DNA of 64,000 nucleotides, from contig CM076669.1 of the NCBI GenBank assembly GCA_038496675.1, positions 2,507,034 through 2,571,033 of the forward strand. Reading direction: 5' to 3'. Positions 22,019-32,600 of the stretch are shown here, one piece after another (position 1 is the first letter of the stretch; each line of letters starts with the position of its first letter). The notes below the pieces were generated by a model that saw nothing but the letters and a program-made list of their open reading frames with translations, was not told the DNA's origin and ran no database searches. Source of the stretch: Rachycentron canadum (taxonomy: Eukaryota > Chordata > Actinopteri > Carangiformes > Rachycentridae). The position numbers and the translations under genes were made by a program.

Positions 22019-22048
<30 letters not shown>
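22019..22048. repeat. poly(T) run of 30
   Basis: An uninterrupted run of T. If read on the minus strand it could be the poly(A) tail of a retroposed copy, but no body was recognised on the expected side. Confidence 0.9.
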
Positions 22049-22051
<3 letters not shown>

Positions 22052-22679
22052 ATAAAGACATTTACAGAGAGAAAATATTCACCAACTGCGGCTTCTCAGA
22101 TGTGATTTTATCCATTTTATGTCATTGTCTCAGGGTTTTTTGTCATGAATCGGGCCAAATGAGCAACATGAGGATGTCAGTATTTTAACAATCTGGTAAA
22201 TTTACGCTTTGGGGACCTCAAGTGGCTGCAAACGATAACATGGCTGAATTGGACATCGTGTTTGCATTCATCACTCTCACAGTCGGGACCTTCAAAGTGT
22301 AGCATTCCCCCTCGTAGCAGAGCCACGTGTCCATTGTGGTTTTAGAAACAAGCTTTTTCCTTCTTCGCTGTTTCAGTCGGTCTCTCCCTGTCTGCAGAGC
22401 CGGCCCTTCTCATTGGCTCTCCCTCCTCACCAGCCTCCTCTCGCCCTCCCCAGGACATAAATACAATCATTATCATCCCATCTATCATTATCATATATTA
22501 TTTTTTACATCATTATACAACATTAAACACTATCATCCTACCGTTATTATTATTATTATTCATATCTCTGTTTTCATTTTTATTATCAAGATCATTATCA
22601 GTGCTATTATTAACACAATTATTATTAACAACTCTTTTTCCGTTCATCCCGTGTTTTCACCAATGAAAGAGAATTAAAT
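22049..22679. other. AT-rich sequence with ATT/ATC repeats
   Basis: A short (ATT)n lies at 22544-22560, and degenerate ATCATT-rich sequence spans 22460-22640. No gene is recognised. Confidence 0.5.
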
Positions 22680-23293
22680 TAAAGTTGCAAGCAGCGTTGA
22701 ACATGACGAGACATAGAAACGATCAGCAGCGCCACGGGCAGGCTGTTCAACGAAAGCTCACAGTTTTCAAGTTGCAGTGTCGTCGACATCTTCAGCGTCT
22801 TCTGACCAGGTTTGGTGCGGCTGCGCGCTTGATTTTTCATGGCGGAGGACTGAAATTTGTGGTGCCGCCACTTCACTGTCATCCAATGAGGACGCAAAAG
22901 CTTCACGAGTTAAGGTCACAAAGGCAGAGGAGACTGAAGTCGATGAGATTCATTCATCATTAAAGTATGTGACCGTCAAATCCCAAAAATGGGCGACTTA
23001 TTTGAAAATTGAAATCAAAAAGGTGGCCTTCCTGTTGTGTTTAGGGTATGGGTGCCGGAGGCTTTTTTGTAGGTCCTGGCATGTGTCATGTGCCTACCGG
23101 TTTTAGTACATGTAGGTCAAACACAGAGCGGGGGCGGAAATCTTTTAATAGTCTAGAAGGTGCCACACCCACATGTAAGACCCATAAAATAAGTACATTT
23201 TTGACTTTGAGCCCGTTTAGGTCCTAAAAAGGGCAACTTATTCGTCAGAATAATTAATAAAATAGGGTTCTCGTATCCTTTGGTGCTCAGGCC
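22680..23293 (+). mobile_element. non-autonomous dispersed element (about 610 bp)
   Basis: The left end AAAGTTGCAAGCAGCGTTGA and the right end AATAGGGTTCTCG with TTTGGTGCTCAGGCC correspond, from memory, to the ends of a common dispersed repeat in cyprinid and percomorph genomes. The interior is unrelated to other sequence in this window. Plus-strand frames of 92 and 109 codons overlap it in different phases and have no domain, so it is taken as non-coding. The classification rests on recognition of the ends only. Confidence 0.55.
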
Positions 23294-24222
23294 ATAATAA
23301 CCAACTATAGATCGCTTTGTCTCGGCCCATTTCGTCATTCTGATGAACCCGGGAAAATGCAACCCCATTGGTCGCTGGTCTTGCCCCCATCTCCTGACTT
23401 TCAGTATAACAGTACTTGTTGGTTGTGCTGCAGCAGCATCACATCCACCACTGGTTGATTGGACCTTCGTTGATTTCTTCCTTTTCTTGTTTCGTATATT
23501 TTCCTTGGGTTAAATAAAGTGTAACAATCGCACAAAGAAAAAATCTGATATCAAACTGAAATCATCGAGCGATGTTGCCAAATGTTTTCTCGCTGCTTTA
23601 TTCGAGGCCATTTTGACTTTTGCTCTAATGTTTCAATTGAGCACTTTCCTGTGCCCCGAGGCCGCCTCCAACCTGCGACGGCACACTCACAACTGAAAAC
23701 GAATGTTGGCACACAGCGCATAGCAAACATCGTATCAATTAGAGGTTGCACCTGTTCTTAAGCACATCCACTTGAAAAACAAATGGCTCATTACGGGGAA
23801 ACGTTGCATCCTGTACAACGAGAGGGAAAAAAAAAAAAAAAAAAAACAATGTAGAGAAAGGTGAAGTTTGTGAAGATTTCTGAGCTCGGAGAGAGAAACG
23901 ACAGCGCGTAAGGACTTTTTTTTTTTTTTCTTTTTTTGCGATGCTGTGTTACTGCACAGCCTCCTCCTGACCTGCTGAATAGGCGCCTCCATCAGCCGGG
24001 AGAGTGTCTGGCCTTGAAGACATTCAAGCTGAAACTGACTGTCTTAACCAGAACTTCACCTCGAATATTCAGTGTTGTCTGGAGACTCCTTTAACTTTTT
24101 AGCCCTTTTTAACCCACATTAAGGCTTTTCTGTTTTCTCATACCTTTTTTTTTTAAAGAAGTCAAAGAATTTAAAGAAATGTTTTTTGAAAAATGTCTCC
24201 GCATATTTAGAATCAACACAAC
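23294..24222. other. unique sequence
   Basis: Poly(A) of 20 at 23827-23846 and T-rich sequence at 23918-23938. TTGGGTTAAATAAAGTGTAA near 23505-23524 could be a poly(A) signal context, but no transcript is recognised. No gene is identified. Confidence 0.5.
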
Positions 24223-24779
24223 CTCAGCTAATTATATATGTCGCTCAATAAAGACTGTGTTTACTGTAATAGGGGATAGTAGCTCAGAAAACGACACTGA
24301 ATTTCTCCTTATTTTCTAGATAAAACACTGTAAACCATATTAACCAAAGAAAACTTCAACACAGAAAGTTACACACATGTGTTTGTGTTGTTCCAGAGCT
24401 GATTTGAAGTTTCTCTCTTTATCTGATCTGAGTTCTGCTCATTCTTTGGAGCAGTAATGATGAAAAATCAGCTCCAAAGCCTCTAATGCTCTAAATATCT
24501 TATTGTCCATGTCTCTCTGTCTTTATTCTGTCACTACAATAAACTCAGAGCAACTTCTCCTCACTCTGAGATCAGAAAAATACAGGATTGATCCCATTGA
24601 CTTTGGCTACAAGCAGCTGACAGCTAGGCCTCTGAAGGAGACGCTCTGATTGGCTGTGACATCACCCACTGGAGCCAATAGGAGCGTCCCATGTAGAGAC
24701 GTGACTCTAGACGTCACTATCAAAGATGGAGGATGAGAATTGAATGATAAACACACAGTCAAGCCAAGTTTAAGGAGGG
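24223..24779 (+). mobile_element. dispersed element family I, copy B
   Basis: The left end CTCAGCTAATTATATATGT is shared with copy A. From 24360 to 24758 it matches copy C (28451-28850) at about 97% by eye, around ten differences in 400 bases. It contains ATTGG (24649-24653), CCAAT (24675-24679) and paired GACGTGAC/GACGTCAC sites (24698-24717). Compared with copy C it lacks about 115 bases between AACACACAG and GTTTAAGGAG. It encodes no protein. The very high match to C indicates a young pair. Confidence 0.9.
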
Positions 24780-25361
24780 AAAATAAAAATAGCTCTCTAA
24801 AGACAGCACGAGTTTTGGAAGCATACACCATTATGTGAGCTTAATCGGGTTAAATAAAAAAGACAGGAAAAAAGAAAGTGTAGAGCGAACTAGAACAAGA
24901 GGATGATAAAAAAAAAAAAGACAACTGAGGAGCGAAGAGACAGAGATGCATATGTCGGTGGCGGAGATGAAGAGAAATCCAGAGAGGACTCACAAACCAA
25001 AAACCATGGGCCTGACTCTGCTCCACTGTTCTGGGGAGGATTTCCACCACAGTTTGGGACCTGGTCACAGGGATTTGCTCCCATTTAGCCACAAGAGCAT
25101 TAGTGAGGTCCGAGGCCCGCGGGTGGGGGGGTCATCCCGATTCATCCTGAAGGTGCTGAACGGAGCTTAAGGCGAGATCGGCTGACAGATAGAGATAGAA
25201 GGTAAACAGATGATGGAGGGATACACAAGATGGGGATGGTAAAAAGATGAGAAAGAGACGGACGACTAGGAGTCAGGAAGATGAAGAAAAGAGTTAGTGA
25301 TAGAAATGGAAATGATGGAGGGAGAGTGAGAGACAGAGAGGTAGAGAGAGTACCAGAGAAC

Positions 25362-25362
<1 letters not shown>
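24780..25362. repeat. polypurine (A/G-rich) zone
   Basis: Between family I copy B and the GATA array, most of the plus strand is A and G, except for the Tc1 relic inside it. Words such as GAGAGAC, GGAGGGA and AGATAGAG recur. The zone continues after the GATA array to about 25530. Confidence 0.7.
25015..25167 (-). pseudogene. Tc1-like transposase C-terminal fragment
   Basis: On the minus strand the translation yields SVQHLQDES, then after a G/C-rich scrambled part SDLTNALVAKWEQIP and QTVVEILPRTVEQS. This matches the C-terminal end of Tc1-like transposases (HLWDEL, then DL-NALV-EW-QIP, then LVESLPRRVEAV). As in the relic at 8495-8790, the catalytic Glu position reads Gln (CAG). A stop codon follows DES, and a run of C at about 25123-25132 has shifted the frame. 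Only about 50 codons remain and no terminal repeats are seen. Confidence 0.8.

Positions 25363-25449
<87 letters not shown>
25363..25449. repeat. (AGAT)n microsatellite, about 22 units
   Basis: An uninterrupted GATA-type tetranucleotide repeat of about 87 bases, followed by GGGAGGGA units. The minus-strand IYLS-repeat frames are artefacts of it. Confidence 0.97.
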
Positions 25450-27413
25450 GGGAGGGAGGGAGGGAAAGATGGACAGACTAAGAGAGAGAAAGATAGATAC
25501 TGTAGATAGAGCGAGAGAGTTAATTCCAACTCTCACAGACTCGTTCACAGGTGTGGGTGGGTGTAAGAGGAGGGGGGTTAAAAAAAAGAAAAAAAAAAAA
25601 GAAGAGAAAATTCAAACGTCTGGGTGTTCACACCGTTAATTTAGCCATGCAGAGCCCCCATCGCACCATTCTCTCACTCTTCCTCGCTCCTGTCGGAAAC
25701 ATGCTAATTAGGGAAGCCGACTGACGTGAGCGAGGTTTAAAGGGTAATTAGCATAAAAATCCTACATGCTGTATTTTTACTTTCTCTAATCAACACCCTC
25801 ACACATACACATTTTTCAGATGTGAGAAAAAGCGGTTTGACGCAATTAAAATGAAAATAAGCATCCAGGAGAAAGAGAGGGGGGGGGGGGGGGGGAGGCG
25901 AAATGTTCTCCCTTTTGCATTTTGTTGTTTTTCTCGTCGCTGCACTTTTTTTTCTTCTTCTTCTTTTTTTTTCTTTTCTTTTTTTTTTTTGAGCCTCAGA
26001 AAAGAAAGAAAAAAACAGCAGATAATGTAATTGTTTTTACAAACAGAAGGCACGTAGAGTGACAGGAAGGCCACGTTCTCGGCGAATCTCGCCCTCTTGG
26101 CGTCGACTGACAACCTGGTTCGTCGCCTCTCAGGGACGCTGACTCACTTTGCTCCACGGGACGAGGAAAATATTTCAATTCTCCTACGCAGAGGAAAAAA
26201 AACTTAAATCTATAGACAGAAGTGTTGATTGCACAAATGTTGGCGAAGTTGCAGCTGGGAAGGCATCGTTGGCATCCTTTGCTTCGCAGCGACATCAAAT
26301 CTGCTGGTGTTTCACTGAGACGACTCAAAACGCACACACCTATCCAGTTCGCCTCTTCCGGTTTGGAGCCCGTCCACGCTGACTTTTGCGTTTCGGACTC
26401 GAAGGTGTTTCCACTGTTTCCCAACATGTTGCTTATGAAAGGAGGAAAAGAAAAATCTTCAAGGTCTGTTGAGAAGTCCAGTAAAAAAAGAAAAAAGACA
26501 AGACAAGCTGGGCTGAGAGTGAAAACGGTCGCTGTAACTCCAGGCTTTCCTGGCATAGTGTGCAGAATTTCATTTTTATCAGACCTGATGGTTTGGCTGC
26601 TGCTTTTCGTCGGGTTGTAACAATAGCTTCCTGTGACAAGTAGCAGTGGCGGCGGCGGCGGTGGCGGCAACAGACTCGGCACAGATTTATCCAGGGAAAG
26701 AAGATGATTATTGAGCTAACACAATATTATTACTCCAAATAAAAAAGAAATAGAGACGGCTGAGTGCACATACAGGTGGCACAAGTATCATTCCAGCTGA
26801 GTTATTTTTTTCCTCTTCTTATTCTTCTTCCACATACTTGTAAATAATGCAAAAAAAAAAAAAGAAAAGAAATTATGCAGATTTTGAATTGCAGGGTAAG
26901 TCTGAAGTACCGTAGTAAATCCTAGAACTAAATTCCAAGAAATTATAAACTTCCAAGTATATAATTTTATCTAAAACACTGTAATTGGATGAGTATGAAA
27001 CAAGAAGGACTGAACATTTTACTGCTCTTCAGTTCATGAGGCCCATAAATATTTTAAAAACCAAAGTAAAACTAATGTCAGCCTTGGGAAGCATTTCAGA
27101 ACAGCTGTCAAATAACTTTCAATTAAGCCAAAATTTCATTTTCTCCACTACTACTTCTGAATTATTGGCATATCTCAATTTCATTCCTGCTCAGACTGTG
27201 ACAATAGAAGAATACATTTTTTTTGTTTGTTTTGTTTTGTTTAAGTGCTCAACTCCTTTCACAACACCCAGCAAGCAGAGACAGGAAGTAGGAGCGATGG
27301 CTTGACCTTGGCGGCCCGTCTGCAAGCAACATATTGCCCCACACCTGGGAGGCCCAGGGGCGACGGGAGAACCCGACAGCCCCAGGAGGTCTGCAGATGG
27401 ACTGGAGCCTTGG

Positions 27414-27415
<2 letters not shown>
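25450..27415. other. unique sequence with a possible conserved core at its start
   Basis: The interval 25690-25780 (ACATGCTAATTAGGGAAGCC, GGGTAATTAGCATAAAAATC) is a strong homeodomain/POU-like candidate. A 17-base poly(G) lies at 25879-25895, T-rich sequence at 25945-25991 and a GGC-rich patch at 26647-26670. A minus-strand frame of 228 codons at 25996-26682 is the longest free of N in the window. It is P/L/S/F-rich, runs through the T and GGC tracts, and has no recognised domain, so I do not call a gene. Confidence 0.4.

Positions 27416-27455
<40 letters not shown>
27416..27455. repeat. (GA)n microsatellite, 20 units
   Basis: An uninterrupted GA dinucleotide repeat of 40 bases. Confidence 0.97.
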
Positions 27456-27458
<3 letters not shown>

Positions 27459-28449
27459 GGCCTGGATAAGGGTAAGGAAAGAGAGAGGATGCCCTGCGAT
27501 GCCTTAAGGGATCCATATGCTCTGATAACTCAAGCCAATGACACCAATTATTATGATTGGTTCAGAAATGAGGTTAGTTCAATGTCCTCAAGTGCAATGG
27601 GAACTCTTAGGATTTGTTTCAAGATGATGAAGAGGAGGAATAAACATTATTTTTATCATAATATAATATATAGTGGACATTTACCAAAGCGCTGGTATTT
27701 ACTCAGTATGGAAAAGCTAATACACCAGACTGACCTTATACACTGTACAGGAATTGGAAGTTCAAGTGTTGAGAAAAGTTAAATATCAAAAAGTCTCTCA
27801 AGTGTCCCTTTCCGTACTTGTTTCATCAAAATTTCCCACTCCTCCCTGCGATCTCTCCATCTCTGCCATCCACGGTATTAAACCTCCAATATGCCACTTT
27901 TTCTGCCTCGATGGAGGCAGCAAAGCGTGTGGCCCTGCCCTCCATCTCCACCACGGCTGCGGACCTGCAAATCGCCACCCACCTCTCAGCCACCATTTAC
28001 ACTTGTCATTTCAAGTGTCTCGCATCCGGATGAATCCAGATGAGATTTAGGACACTTTGGGTGCTGCGTTGCCGAGACCTCAATCCTTTTTTAAAATTCG
28101 TCCTTGATGCATTTAGATAAAAACGCCGTATGTAGCGAGACGTAACGTAAAGTGGTGTATGAAAAATGGCAGTTCACGTGACCTTCGAGGAAATTAATCC
28201 AATTAAACAAAAAATTCAAGGCACGCCAAAGATGTCATCCCCATCTACCCTCATATCCCACATAATGAAAGTCAGATTTCAGACCCGTTGGAGTCGGCTT
28301 ATGGGTCCAGACCGAGGAGATGATTGTAGACTTCAGGACGACCAAGATTCAAGACTATGTTAAGCCTTTCAGAGCCATGTTCAGGCTTTTTTTTTGTTTT
28401 TATACCTTTGTGTTTTTACTTATGAAGTTGTCATTTTTTAAATGGAAAA
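27456..28449. other. unique sequence
   Basis: No gene is recognised. Plus-strand frames of 97, 98 and 71 codons at 27489-28050 overlap in different phases and show no domain. The segment 28360-28450 (AGGCTTTTTTTTTGTTTTTA) has weak similarity to sequence left of family I copy B near 24120-24150 and may be an eroded part of that element. Confidence 0.45.
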
Positions 28450-28998
28450 ACACAGAAAGTTACACACGTGTGTTTGTGTTGTTCTAGAGCTGATTTGAAG
28501 TTTCTGTTTTTATCTGATCTGAGTTTCTGCTCATTCTTTGGAGCAGTAATGATGAAAAATCAGCTCCAAAGCCTCTAATGCTCTAAATATCTTATTGTCC
28601 ATGTCTCTCTGTCTTTATTCTGTCACTACAATAAACTCAGAGCAACTTCTCCTCACTCTGAGATCAGAAAAATACAGGATTGATCCCATTGACTTTGGCT
28701 ACAAGCAGCTGACAGCTAGGCCTCTGAAGGAGACACTCTGATTGGCTGTGACATCACCCACTGGAGCCAATAGGAGTGTCCCATGTAGAGACGTGACTCT
28801 AGACGTCACTATCAAAGATGGAGGATGAGAATGGATGGATAAACACACAGAAGTAAAGCAGCAATGCTCCAGTCAGAGGCTCAGACTGATCCAGAGCTGA
28901 CCCTTCGTTCATGAGTTTATAGACAGAAGTTTTCAAACCTGGACAAATTGGGGCTCGTTAGAAAGAGCTGATTCTCTAGTTTAAGGAGAAAAAAAAAA
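28450..28998 (+). mobile_element. dispersed element family I, copy C
   Basis: It matches copy B from CACAGAAAGTTACACA to AAACACACAG almost perfectly. It then continues for about 115 more bases (AAGTAAAGCAGCAATGCTCC to TTCTCTAGTTTAAGGAG) that are deleted in copy B, ending in an A run at 28989-28998. ATTGG (28741-28745), CCAAT (28767-28771) and the paired CRE-like sites are conserved. The left AATTATATATGT part of copies A and B is missing. Same orientation as B, 4.1 kb away. Confidence 0.9.
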
Positions 28999-29318
28999 CA
29001 GTATGTCATGACGCTTATTTGCGCTAAACAAGATTTGAAGATTTCACTAACTTCTAAGATTTTATAGACTAAAAATGTGAAAACTGTATTAGATTAATCT
29101 ACATTGAAAATGTGAGTTGCAGCCATAATTAAGTTCAAAATCCCTTTTCTAATATGTTCTTTATTTAATAAACACGGTCCAATAACCTTTGAGAGAGTTC
29201 TGTTGTGCGATGCTTGTGCTTATAGACATGCATTGACACACACACACACAAACACACACAAATGTTGTCACAATGCATTAGGTATCTGAACTGTTCAGTG
29301 AGCAATTAGATAAGGAGT

Positions 29319-29319
<1 letters not shown>
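28999..29319. other. AT-rich unique sequence
   Basis: Nothing is recognised apart from a short interrupted CACA stretch near 29238-29261. Confidence 0.5.

Positions 29320-29356
<37 letters not shown>
29320..29356. repeat. (CA)n microsatellite
   Basis: An uninterrupted CA dinucleotide repeat of about 18 units. Confidence 0.97.
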
Positions 29357-29359
<3 letters not shown>

Positions 29360-29712
29360 GAAATGCTTGTTCTGCTCACTGGTTTCCTGTTAGCACCCCC
29401 GTCCACTAATTAGATTCCATTAAAGGTGGCGTTCATAACTCCAGAGGTTTCTTTGGCTGACGCACCACTCGATGTTAAAAATACCTCCAATTAGACACAG
29501 CTTCAACACACCATCACGTCCGACCACCCAGAAAGACGAGACCCCGCTCTGCCTCGACAGGCGTGTGACTTCCAACCACCAGCCAAAAAAAAAAAAAAAA
29601 AAAAAAAAAGTCACAGAAGTTTTTCTCCTGTCTGTAATGGTCTGGCAACTCCTGGAAATTGAGTGTTGAGATAGAAATCATCCTCACGGGGGCGAGGGGG
29701 GGGGGGGGGGGG
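29357..29712. other. short unique block plus poly(A) and poly(G) runs
   Basis: The interval 29390-29475 (CCACTAATTAGATTCCATTA) is a small candidate regulatory block. A 25-base poly(A) lies at 29585-29609 and a 17-base poly(G) at 29696-29712. Frames crossing these runs are artefacts. Confidence 0.5.
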
Positions 29713-32110
29713 AGCTGAGGGTTTATCAACAAAAGCAGCGCTCGGGGATTTAGTGGACAAAGTACCAGACTCGGGCTAAACTCCCCAGGTGGCTGATGGG
29801 AAGGCAAAGCAGGGGCTTTTCTCTGGCTAAATATCAGTGTTGTCTTCCCCTCTTCTCTGCTTTTGTCTCCCTTTGGTCTCCTCATGGTGCCATCTTTACC
29901 TGTCGCTCTCTTTATCAGCGAATGAAGCACCTGCTATTAGCTTAGGCTGCTAACTTGTGATAAAAACCTCATGACAACATCTCAACCCTCTCTGCCACTT
30001 TCACCTTCTTTTCATTTTGAAGAATGAAGAAGGGATGAGGAGGAAGGAAGCGTCGTTGCACTGGTATTTTGGGTATCCCCCTCCCCACCCCCAGACCCCA
30101 CCCCCACCATCTCTGCAGCTCCGTCTGTCAGCACGCCAGCAGCATCTAAGCTAACCCGGGCTGGCGTCGGAAATGTCACTCGGTACATTAGCATTTAGCC
30201 ACCACGCTCTGCTGTCAATCTGGGTTTATCTTTGACACCCCCTATGGTCTATCACCTTAGCTGCAGACCCCCCCCACCCTTTCCCAGTTAGTCATTGTAC
30301 TAATAAGGCAGGGGGACAGTAGAATTTATCAGGGCTAGACACTCCCGCCCCGCCAGCCATTACTCATCCACAGACCAGGACATGCCAACAGTGGCTAATT
30401 GCTTTCTTTAACATTGGCACATGTGACATTCAGTCGTCTTCACTGGGGGAAGATGGGCTTCTATTCACTGCAACCACAGTGCTGAGCCCATGTAGAGCTG
30501 CATTCGACGCACCTCACGTCTAAAGACGTTACACATAATGTACACGAGAAATTAAAGGGAAAACAATTTGGGTGCAAGTCCGCACAAAAACACAACCTAA
30601 AGGCCTAATATAGTCGATTTGTTGTGAAATTTGTCTTTCTGTGGCACAGCAGTGTCTTTAGTTAAAGTTTCTGCTCCAGAACACAGTGTCCTGTGTTTGA
30701 GAATCACTTATCCTGGCCGTGATTTTGTACTTAAATAGACGACTAACCACAAGACCGTCCTCCCCAGATAAGCCAAAGCACTGGCCATTTGTTTAAATGA
30801 TTGAAAAGGCCCATGTTTCCATTTGCTGTCTGTCCTGCACAATTGGGAGAAAAGAAAAAACAAACAAACAAGGATCTATGTGATGCTGCTCAGCTGGCCA
30901 GGTGGTAAATTTATAAAATTTAAAAAAAAAAAAAATACAAGATTTATGTTAAGTTTGATAAATTGCACCTGATGTGAAAAGCTGTGGACCTTCATTATGG
31001 CCGCCACACAGATAGTCCCTAGAAACCTCTTGTGTGGCTTCCGCCATATAGAAATATATATATATATATAGATACCGCTTAATGTGAAAGTAAAGGTAGG
31101 CACAGAGGAATCTGATTTAGGTGGCAAAATTGTACAGTAGGCAATTTCCCTTTGTTGTGAGCAAAGGGGGATTATTCATCAAAGCGATGGTGGATGGTCC
31201 AATATCTAACAAAGCTCTTTGTTTTGTTCAGTGGCAAAAGATTAATGAACAGACTGGACTGACATTTCCAGCAGGAAGGACATTGATCTGGAGGCCTTCT
31301 GAAGATCCTTATTGTCCTGTTTACCCTGCAAACAATGGATGACAGTGAGGAAATATGTATGCCATCTACACACAATGCGCACAGCGGCTGTACGTACACT
31401 CACACACATAGGCACACTCACTAATCCAAAGGGCAAACTCAGAATTTCATAAGATGCTATATTTGTTATTAATCATGAATCCTTCAAAAACATCTAAAGA
31501 CACCCCCCCACACACACACACTCCCACCCTCCCACTCCCCTCCTGTTTTTTATTTAAGAAACTGTGATAGAAATTGTTGGCAGCAGTCAAACGTCAACAG
31601 GGACCTAAACTATTTCTTCTGGAAATCAAACGCAATCAAGCCATTTGGGTTCCTGACCTACGGTACGAGTAGAAACAAGCACCAGAACTTTCCCTAAGAT
31701 GTAAATGAGCCAACTGTCTCCATTTTATTTTATTTTTTTCTTTCCCCGTTGACTTGCTCCAGTATCGCTAACAAGTGCTGACTGGAGGCTCTTGCCAATT
31801 TCCGGCTAGTAGACTTTGTAGATGTCCCCCGGTTTTGGCAAGCTGATAAAATGGATGGTTCCGCCGCTATAATCATTAATCTTTTCCTTTTTTTAATGTG
31901 GAGGATGAGGATATGGTTAGTTGAGGCATAGACTTTGTCCAGTTTTGTCTCAAGAGGGGCAGGTGAGGACAACTCCTCTTTTTGTACTTTCTGAGCGTCA
32001 AAGTTGTGTGTGTGTGTTTTTTTTTTAATTTAACCATATTAAACCAAGGGTATAAGAGTCTTTTCATTTCTGCTAATGTCAAACCAAAGACATGAGAGTC
32101 AGCCGTTATC
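29713..32110. other. unique sequence, no gene recognised
   Basis: The stretch 29930-30480 is of mixed composition with several TTAGC/GCTAA words. The interval 30380-30480 (GTGGCTAATTGCTTTC) is repeat-poor. An AT dinucleotide run lies at 31050-31069, CACA- and C-rich sequence at 31503-31540 and poly(A) at 30919-30934. The plus-strand frame 31121-31342 shows no domain. Confidence 0.5.
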
Positions 32111-32600
32111 AACCCAAGTCCCAGATGCCTCCAGTTGGCTTCAGAGCCTGATATTCACCCCCCCGCCCCGTACCCCATAAAGAGTAACTACAACCTCTCA
32201 CAACAGAGTACACGCAGGACACAACCAGGCAGGTAGGAACAATGTAGTAACTGACAGGCAGGCAGGCAGGTACAGGTAACAGGAAACAGGTAGCAGGTGG
32301 CAGGTGGCAAGAATGAGGCTCTTCAGCATAGAAGACAACACAGCGATCTGGCAGGGAACAGGTGCACCTGACTGGCATAAATACTAAGCAGAGGACGGTG
32401 GCGGTGGGGATGGGGGGGCAACAGGTGTGTGAGTGGGTGGAGAAGATCAGGAGTAACTGCAAGGCAGGTGGATGTGGAAGTCGGGAAACAGGCACTGGCG
32501 GGAAAGAGTGAGGGCATCCGGTGGGTGGATGGAGAACGGCAGCGGTCGATAAGAAAAAAAGTAAAAAAGCAAGATTGAGGCAGGAATTGTGACAACAACC
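32111..32600. repeat. CAGG-rich segment, possibly transposon-derived
   Basis: The interval 32225-32310 is a degenerate array of CAGG/CAGGT words (ACAGGCAGGCAGGCAGGTAC and AACAGGTAGCAGGTGGCAGG). It is followed by CTGGCAGGGAACAGGTGCAC and TGGCATAAATACTAAGCAGA, which recall the flank of a teleost retrotransposon-associated repeat. The assignment is weak and no protein is encoded on either strand. Confidence 0.4.

Noticed and set aside
22685..23106. Transposase gene inside the 22.7-23.3 kb element
   Set aside because: The two frames have no transposase motif such as DDE or HTH, and shift phase with respect to each other.
25266..25548. IYLS-repeat proteins on the minus strand
   Set aside because: They are translations of the (AGAT)n array; the same applies at 50384-50674.
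25996..26682. 228-codon minus-strand frame as a gene
   Set aside because: P/L/S/F-rich, passes through poly(T) and GGC tracts, and has no recognisable domain or splice sites.
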